Source of the DNA: Solirubrobacter deserti
GTDB lineage: Bacteria; Actinomycetota; Thermoleophilia; Solirubrobacterales; Solirubrobacteraceae
Assembly: GCF_027587175.1 (NCBI RefSeq)
Contig: NZ_JAPCID010000006.1
Span: 1-64,000 of the forward strand
DNA: 64,000 nt
Direction of reading: 5' to 3'
The position numbers and the translations under genes are program-made. Of the stretch, positions 59,282 to 64,000 are shown in pieces. The notes under the pieces are model-generated. The model had not been told where the DNA came from. It searched no databases and saw nothing but the letters and a program-made list of their open reading frames with translations. Numbering within the stretch: position 1 is the first letter of the stretch; the number at the start of each line of letters is the position of its first letter.

Positions 59282-59983
59282 TCACCCCCAGAATGCGACG
59301 AGGGTCACGCAGACGACGACTTCGGTGAGCTTCGCGGTCGCTCCGTAGCCGTCGCCGGTGATGCCGCCGAGCGTCCTGTGGAGGAACAGCGCGGCCGCCG
59401 CGGCGGTCAGGGCGGCGGCGGCGAGGGCGACCGCGGCGCCTGCCAGGACAGCAGCCGCGGCGGCCAGGAGCGTCGCGACCGCGAGCCCCGGCCTGCCGAC
59501 CCGGAGCAGCCCGCCGGCGCCGCCGGGCTTGGCCGGTTGGAGCAGGCCGACGGGCAGGATCGCCCAGCGCGAGAGGACGTGGGCGACGATCAGCGCTTTC
59601 ACGGCTTCGGTGGTGTCGAGCGCGGCGAGCGACGTGGCGGTGAGCGCGAGCGCGAGGATCAGCGCGGTCGCGCCGAACGCGCCGACGCGCGGGTCCTTGA
59701 GGATCTCGAGGCGGCGGGCTCGGTCGACGTGCGCACCGGTCGCGTCGGCGACGTCGGCGAGGCCGTCCTCGTGCAGCGCGCCCGTGAGCAGCACGGCGAC
59801 GGCGATCGCGAGGATCGTCGCCGGGAGCGGCGGCAGAACCTGGTCGGCGGCAGCTCGCGTCCCGGCCGCGGCCGCGCCGACGAGCAACCCGACGAGCGGG
59901 AACGACCACGCGGCGCGGCTGAGGTCCGGGTCAGGCGGCGGCGGGACCGGCAGGCGCGTCAGGAAGGCGAGCGCGGTCCTCAC
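59282..59983 (-). CDS. cobS: Adenosylcobinamide-GDP ribazoletransferase
   Basis: The 233-residue membrane enzyme joins AdoCbi-GDP and alpha-ribazole. It starts [15 protein letters not shown] (about 2-16) and shows [20 protein letters not shown] (about 66-85) and [11 protein letters not shown] (about 93), which are the CobS metal and substrate motifs, then Ala/Leu-rich helices and [11 protein letters not shown] (about 208). GTG 59983 overlaps the stop of the cobU-cobC gene. Confidence 0.9.
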   Translation of the reverse strand: MRTALAFLTRLPVPPPPDPDLSRAAWSFPLVGLLVGAAAAGTRAAADQVLPPLPATILAIAVAVLLTGALHEDGLADVADATGAHVDRARRLEILKDPRVGAFGATALILALALTATSLAALDTTEAVKALIVAHVLSRWAILPVGLLQPAKPGGAGGLLRVGRPGLAVATLLAAAAAVLAGAAVALAAAALTAAAAALFLHRTLGGITGDGYGATAKLTEVVVCVTLVAFWG

Positions 59984-61560
59984 GGGAGGGCGGCGAGCGC
60001 GGCGATCAGCTGGTCGGCGTCCTCGCGCACGGCGATCCGGACGTGCTCGCCGTCGAGGCCCAGGTCCTCGGTGGGGCGGACCGCGACGCCCTGCTCGCGC
60101 AGGCGCTCGGTGGTGCCGGGCGGGACGCGGACCAGGACGAAGTTCGCGGCGCCGGGGTAGACGTGCAGGCCGGCCTGCTCGAGGCGGTCCGTGAGCGCTT
60201 CGCGGTGCGCCGTGGTGCGGTCTATGACGGCGTCGTCGGCCGGCTGCTGCGCCCAGGCCGTCATCGCCGCGAGCGCGAGCGCGTTCACCGGCCACGCCTG
60301 GCGGCGGGCGTCGAGGCGCGCGACGAGCTCGGGGTCGGCGATCAGGTAGCCCGCGCGCAGGCCGGCGATCGAGTACGCCTTCGTCAGGCTGCGGAGCACG
60401 GCCGTGCCGTGCCGGCCCGCGACGCTCGGCTGCGGGTGCTGCACGAAGTCCATGAAGCTCTCGTCGACGAGCAGCGTGCGGCCGGGGCGGGTGAGGCGCT
60501 CGATCGCGTCCGCGGTGTGCAGCGTGCCCGTCGGGTTGCACGGGTTGGTGACGAACAGCAGGTCGATGTCGTCGGGTACGTGCGGGACGGCGAACGGCGG
60601 GGTCCGCTGGATGCGCTGTGGTTCGTGGCCATTGGCCTTCAGCGCCGCGGCCGGCTCCCCGAACGCGGGTGTGATGATCGCGCTGCGGGTGGTGGGCGGC
60701 GTGGCGGCGGCGAGGAGCCAGAACCCCTCGGCGGCGCCGTTGAGCAGCAGCACCTGCTCGGGCTGCACACCGTGCTTGGCCGCGATCGCACTGCGGGCCG
60801 GCGTCTCGTCCGGGTACGGGCCGATGCGCTCCCAGGCCTGCTGCACGGCTTCGGTGAGCCACTGGGGCGGCGGGCCCTCGACCACGTTGACCGCGAAGTC
60901 GGCGTCCCCGGGCCGCACGAGCTTGTCCCCGTGGATCACCCGCCCGGGCGTGTTCGCACCGACCGAACGCAACCTAAAGGGGTCAGACCCCGAAAGGTGG
61001 TGTTCGATTGGCTTTAGGTTCTGTTCGGGGAGCTCGAGCGGGCGGCCGGCGACGACGAGGACCACGCGGTCGGCGGCGGCGGACAGGGTCTGCGTCGCGT
61101 CGCCGGTGAGGTCCAGCCAGCGGCGGGTCGCGGCCTCGGCGGGGGTCGGGCCGAGCCCGGCCTCCTCGGCGACGACGATCACGTCGTGCGCGCGCGGGGC
61201 GGCGAGGGCGGCGACACCGGCGCGCAGGACGGGCTCGATCGGGCCTCCGCTCGCGTGGATGAGCGACGTGAGGTCCCCGGAGTGGAAGGCGCCGTGGCGG
61301 TGCATCACGCCCGCGATCCAGGCGCCGAGCCCGTCGAGCAGCACCGGGCCGGTGGCCTGCGCGAGCGCGCCGGGCAGGTCGTCCTCGACCTCGATCGTGC
61401 GCCACTCGGGGCCGCGGCGGGCCTGATGGGCGGCGATCCGCTCGCGCATCTCGGCGTCGGTCGCCGCGCCCGTCGCGAGATAGGTGCCGCCGGGGATGAG
61501 CGACTCCGCGTACGCGCTCTTGCCGCTGCGACGGCCGCCGATGACGAGGATCAGGCTCAT
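59980..61560 (-). CDS. Fused CobU (cobinamide kinase/guanylyltransferase) and CobC/CobD (aminotransferase-fold) protein
   Basis: One 526-residue frame joins two enzymes. Residues 1-180 are Cob[15 protein letters not shown] (Walker A, about 5-18), [25 protein letters not shown] and the final [13 protein letters not shown]. Residues about 205-526 are a CobC/CobD protein of the PLP-dependent aminotransferase family: [51 protein letters not shown] and the PLP-lysine motif [16 protein letters not shown] (about 393). The roughly 25-residue junction is largely encoded by a nested palindromic repeat. ATG 61560 overlaps the cobH stop. An internal GTG before IHGDKL could also start the second enzyme separately. 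Confidence 0.88.
   Translation of the reverse strand: MSLILVIGGRRSGKSAYAESLIPGGTYLATGAATDAEMRERIAAHQARRGPEWRTIEVEDDLPGALAQATGPVLLDGLGAWIAGVMHRHGAFHSGDLTSLIHASGGPIEPVLRAGVAALAAPRAHDVIVVAEEAGLGPTPAEAATRRWLDLTGDATQTLSAAADRVVLVVAGRPLELPEQNLKPIEHHLSGSDPFRLRSVGANTPGRVIHGDKLVRPGDADFAVNVVEGPPPQWLTEAVQQAWERIGPYPDETPARSAIAAKHGVQPEQVLLLNGAAEGFWLLAAATPPTTRSAIITPAFGEPAAALKANGHEPQRIQRTPPFAVPHVPDDIDLLFVTNPCNPTGTLHTADAIERLTRPGRTLLVDESFMDFVQHPQPSVAGRHGTAVLRSLTKAYSIAGLRAGYLIADPELVARLDARRQAWPVNALALAAMTAWAQQPADDAVIDRTTAHREALTDRLEQAGLHVYPGAANFVLVRVPPGTTERLREQGVAVRPTEDLGLDGEHVRIAVREDADQLIAALAALP
60963..61028. repeat. Nested palindromic repeat (REP/MITE-like) inside the cobU-cobC junction
   Basis: CCGAAC-NN-AACCTAAAG (60963-60979) recurs inverted at 61012-61028. 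Within it lies GGGGTCAGACCCC (60979-60991), itself palindromic. The 66-bp unit is read in frame, giving linker residues such as [18 protein letters not shown]. It looks like a dispersed palindromic repeat inserted between two genes and then read through. Confidence 0.65.
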
Positions 61561-62135
61561 GCTTCGTGGTAGATGAGCGCGTTGACGGCGGCGACGGCGA
61601 CGGCCGATCCGCCGCGCTCGCCGCGGTTGGTGACGAACGGGAGGTCCGACTGTGCCAACGCCTCCTTGGCCTCGGCCGCGCCGACGAAGCCGACGGGCAG
61701 GCCGACGATCAGCGCGGGGTCCTTCGGCGGGTGCGCGAGCAGCTCGGTGAGCGCGGTGGGCGCGTTGCCGATCACCCAGATCGCGCCGGACGGCGCTTCG
61801 CTCGTTGCGAGCCGCATCGCGGCGGCACTGCGCGTGCTGCCCTCGCCCGCGACGGCGCGCTTGTCGTCGAGCGGGACGATCGGCGTGCGGGAGGTGATGC
61901 CGGCGGCGGCCATGCGCGCGTCGCAGTACACCGGAGCGCCGGCGAGCAACGCCTCGCGGCCGCGTTCCAGCGCTTGCTCGCGCAGGATCAGGCTCTCGCC
62001 GAACGACAGGTCGGCGGACGCGTGGATCACGCGCTCGGCGACCGCACGCGAGAGCGGCGGCAGGTGGCTGAGGTCGATCCGCGACCGCAGGATGCGATAG
62101 CTCTCGACCTCGATCGGATGGATCACTCTGGGCAT
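61557..62135 (-). CDS. cobH: Precorrin-8X methylmutase
   Basis: The 192-residue enzyme moves a methyl group from C11 to C12, giving hydrogenobyrinate. It shows [17 protein letters not shown] (about 6-22), [15 protein letters not shown] with the catalytic His (about 43), [12 protein letters not shown] (about 77), [14 protein letters not shown] (about 125) and [17 protein letters not shown] (about 148). ATG 62135 lies 13 bp inside cobE. Confidence 0.95.
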   Translation of the reverse strand: MPRVIHPIEVESYRILRSRIDLSHLPPLSRAVAERVIHASADLSFGESLILREQALERGREALLAGAPVYCDARMAAAGITSRTPIVPLDDKRAVAGEGSTRSAAAMRLATSEAPSGAIWVIGNAPTALTELLAHPPKDPALIVGLPVGFVGAAEAKEALAQSDLPFVTNRGERGGSAVAVAAVNALIYHEA

Positions 62136-62488
62136 TCGGCCACCGCGCAGGTTGCGTGTTCGGAACGGGTCTTGGGCACGAGCAGTCGCGTGCCGGACAG
62201 GAGGGCCGCGGCCTCGGCGACGCTCGGCGTGCCGACGTGGCGCGCGACGACAGCGCTCGGCGTGGGGACGTCGACGGCGGCGAGGGCCGTGGCGGGGAAG
62301 GTGCGCAGTGGCACGCCGAAGTGCTCCGCCGCGGCGACCATCGCGGGCTCGTCCGCGCGCCGGTCGACGGTCGCGAGCGCGACGAGCTCGCCCGCGGGCA
62401 GCGTCGCATCGATGAGCGCGCGCAGCTCCTCGGGCGGGCACCCGAGGCTGCACCCGACGCCCGCGACGAGCCGCGCCGCCGCGCTCAT
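62123..62488 (-). CDS. cobE: CobE/CbiG C-terminal family protein
   Basis: The 121-residue protein matches the CobE/CbiG C-terminal domain: [20 protein letters not shown] (about 7-26), [21 protein letters not shown], a central LRTFPATAL and the closing [12 protein letters not shown], then AT-CAVAECP. In aerobic pathways CobE is needed for normal B12 synthesis though its precise role is unsettled. It overlaps cobL by 4 bases and cobH by 13. Confidence 0.85.
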   Translation of the reverse strand: MSAAARLVAGVGCSLGCPPEELRALIDATLPAGELVALATVDRRADEPAMVAAAEHFGVPLRTFPATALAAVDVPTPSAVVARHVGTPSVAEAAALLSGTRLLVPKTRSEHATCAVAECPE

Positions 62489-63606
62489 CGGCGGCCCACC
62501 ACGACGGTCACCGGGTTCTCGGCCGCGAGCCGGTGGCCGTCCGCGATCGGCTTCACGCGGCTCGCCTGCAGCGTGGTCGCGGTCACCTCGAACCCGTGCG
62601 ACAGGCGCTCGATCGTCGGCGCGACGCGGTCGATCAGCGCGAGCGCGACGACCACCGCGCGGCGTGCTCGCATCGCCCCGTCGAGGACCACGGGGCCGCC
62701 GCCGCCGACGAACACGGCGTCAGGGTCGCGCAGGTCCCGCAGCGCGTCCGGCGCGCGCCCGTGGACGGTCGTCACCGGCACGCCGTGGGCGGCCGCGTTG
62801 CGGGTGGTCAGCTCGATCGCGTCGGGGTCGGTGTCGATCGCGGTCACCGCCGCGCCGAGGCGGGCGCACTCGATCCCGACGCTGCCGCTGCCGCAGCCGA
62901 CGTCCCAGACGTGGTCGCCGGTGCCCGGGCCGAGCGCGGAGAGAGCGAGCGCGCGGACCTCGGCCTTGGTGATCAGCCCGCGGCGGTGCTCGAACGCGTC
63001 CTCGTCGAGCGCCCAGCGGGTGGGCGTGCGGGGCGGCCAGACCGTCGCGCGCTCGCCGGTCGGCGCGTGCACGATGACGACGTTCGGGTCGCTGAACGGC
63101 GGTTCGGTGGCGAGCCGCTCGTGCGGCGTGCCGAGCGCCTCGGCCACGACCGGGTCGCGCTCGCGCAGCGCGTCGACGATCGCCTCGGTGTTGCCGGGCT
63201 GGGTGAGGATCGCGACCTTCGGGTGGCGGAGCGCGGCGTTGATCGCGGCGTGCGGGTCGCGGCCGTGGGCGGAGACGACGAGCGCGTCGTCCCAGGGCAC
63301 GCCGAGGCGCGCGAAGGCGAGCGCGACCGAGGACGGCGCGGGGTGGACCGCCATCTCCGCATCCAGCGCCGCGAGCGCCCGCACGATGCCGAAGAAGCCC
63401 GGGTCGCCCGAGGCCAGGACGACGGCGTCGCGCTCGACCAGCTCGCGCAGCGTCGGGTCGAGGTCCTTGCCCAGGACGACATGCTCCTTGCCGGGTGCCA
63501 GCTGCTCCAGCACGGCGCGGCCGCCGGCGACGACCGTTGCGCGCTCGAGCAGCGGCTCCGTGCCGGGCGGGACGCGGCCGCCGCTCACGCCGAGGACGTC
63601 AAGCAC
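62485..63606 (-). CDS. cobL: Precorrin-6Y C5,15-methyltransferase (decarboxylating)
   Basis: The 373-residue enzyme fuses a CbiE-like methylase (about 1-195; VLASGDPGFFGIVRAL about 63, PAPSSVALAFARLG about 89) and a CbiT-like methyltransferase (about 210-373; LITKAEVRALALSAL about 210, WDVGCGSGSVGIECARLG about 233, VFVGGGG about 299). It methylates C5 and C15 and decarboxylates. The N-terminus is compact, starting LDVLGVSGG. ATG 63606 overlaps the cobM gene by 8 bp. Confidence 0.93.
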   Translation of the reverse strand: MLDVLGVSGGRVPPGTEPLLERATVVAGGRAVLEQLAPGKEHVVLGKDLDPTLRELVERDAVVLASGDPGFFGIVRALAALDAEMAVHPAPSSVALAFARLGVPWDDALVVSAHGRDPHAAINAALRHPKVAILTQPGNTEAIVDALRERDPVVAEALGTPHERLATEPPFSDPNVVIVHAPTGERATVWPPRTPTRWALDEDAFEHRRGLITKAEVRALALSALGPGTGDHVWDVGCGSGSVGIECARLGAAVTAIDTDPDAIELTTRNAAAHGVPVTTVHGRAPDALRDLRDPDAVFVGGGGPVVLDGAMRARRAVVVALALIDRVAPTIERLSHGFEVTATTLQASRVKPIADGHRLAAENPVTVVVGRR

Positions 63607-64000
63607 GCTTCTTGTAGCGGTCGGGGGCGCCGAGGCGGCGGTAGCGGTGCCCGTAGTGCGGGTCGTACACGTGCGACTGGCCGGCGTTCGACGCGTCGCC
63701 GAGCGCGGGGCCGACGAGCACGAGCGCCTGGGTCGTGATCTTCTCCTCGCGGATGCGCGCGCCGAGCTGGTCCAGCCGGCAGCGGAACACGATCTCGTCC
63801 GGCCAGCTCGCCTTGTACACGACGGCGGCGGGCGTGTCCGGGGGGTAGCCGCCGTCGAGCAGGTCCTGCTGGAGCTCGCGCGGGCGCCGGACCGACAGGA
63901 ACAGCGCCATCGTCGTGCCGTGCGCGGCCATGGCGGTGAGCTGCTCGTTCGGCGGCATCGACGTGCGCTGCGCGCGCCGGGTGAGGATCAGCGACTGGCT
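63599..64000 (-). CDS. cobM: Precorrin-4 C11-methyltransferase, C-terminal part
   Basis: The last 133 codons of a tetrapyrrole methylase are visible; the gene continues beyond 64000. The segment SQSLILTRRAQRTSMPPNEQ followed by LTAMAAHGTTMALFLSVRR and the end VYDPHYGHRYRRLG are typical of CobM/CbiF. Conserved are YPPDTPAAVVYKASWPDE and LVLVGPALGD. It would be the first gene seen of the minus-strand cob operon. Confidence 0.92.
   Translation of the reverse strand, partial: SQSLILTRRAQRTSMPPNEQLTAMAAHGTTMALFLSVRRPRELQQDLLDGGYPPDTPAAVVYKASWPDEIVFRCRLDQLGARIREEKITTQALVLVGPALGDASNAGQSHVYDPHYGHRYRRLGAPDRYKKRA

Overview
The window is about 64 kb of very GC-rich actinobacterial DNA. GTG and TTG starts are common, many stops overlap the next start by 4 bases, and genes are packed tightly on both strands. 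The secreted protein beginning LKQHPIALLALFLSLGG (29780), the hybrid SpoIIE-type regulators and the gene content suggest Thermoleophilia, probably the Solirubrobacterales. That assignment is inference from protein style; there is no rRNA here to settle it.

Layout. 1-5.4 kb: small housekeeping and hydrolase genes, plus a PAAR spike-tip protein and an Hcp-fold protein with a signal peptide. 5.5-9.6 kb: a STAS antagonist followed by a 1238-residue hybrid kinase/SpoIIE phosphatase/RsbW-like protein, a partner-switching stress module. 9.8-14.1 kb: a giant secreted ThuA/sugar-dehydrogenase protein with its own promoter, operator-like palindrome and terminator. 14.3-22 kb: Usp, methyltransferase, HAD, NadE, GH31 glucosidase and alditol oxidase, mostly translationally coupled. 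22-28 kb: stress membrane proteins, a YbdK-type ligase, an aldehyde/alcohol detoxification operon and Ogt. 28-35 kb: HxlR/MFS, secreted proteins, a sigma-like factor and a GntR-ABC operon. 36-43 kb: SDR/AKR genes and a module of haem-oxygenase-like oxidase, YbdK ligase, CDGSH protein and PrmC-like methyltransferase. 44-50 kb: a MITE-like inverted-repeat element, VOC and AraC genes, LtrA, GlgC and a stand-alone LigD polymerase. 50-56.8 kb: lytic transglycosylase, then response regulator, CheA, CheC, CheD and CheY, facing an HPt protein and a second response regulator. 56.8-64 kb: aerobic cobalamin biosynthesis (cobK, cobF, cobS, a cobU-cobC fusion, cobH, cobE, cobL, cobM) with a B12 riboswitch in front of the cobalt transporter genes cbtBA.

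How the genes work together. A recurrent GGGTA(G/C) box lies exactly 9 nt before several start codons (AI-2E transporter, GlsB, formaldehyde-type dehydrogenase operon, oxidase/ligase operon, glgC; 10 nt for ligD-pol). It resembles a SigB-type -10, so these genes may be outputs of a stress sigma factor of the kind the 5.5 kb partner switch would control. Other genes have TANNNT 8-10 nt before the start, which suggests many leaderless mRNAs.

Most novel items: two tiny ORFs (36086 and 49611) sharing the motif HQYxxPQVxE; the roughly 293-bp inverted-repeat element at 44006-44298; and a nested palindromic repeat sitting in frame at the junction of the cobU-cobC fusion. No rRNA, tRNA, CRISPR array, transposase or prophage was seen.
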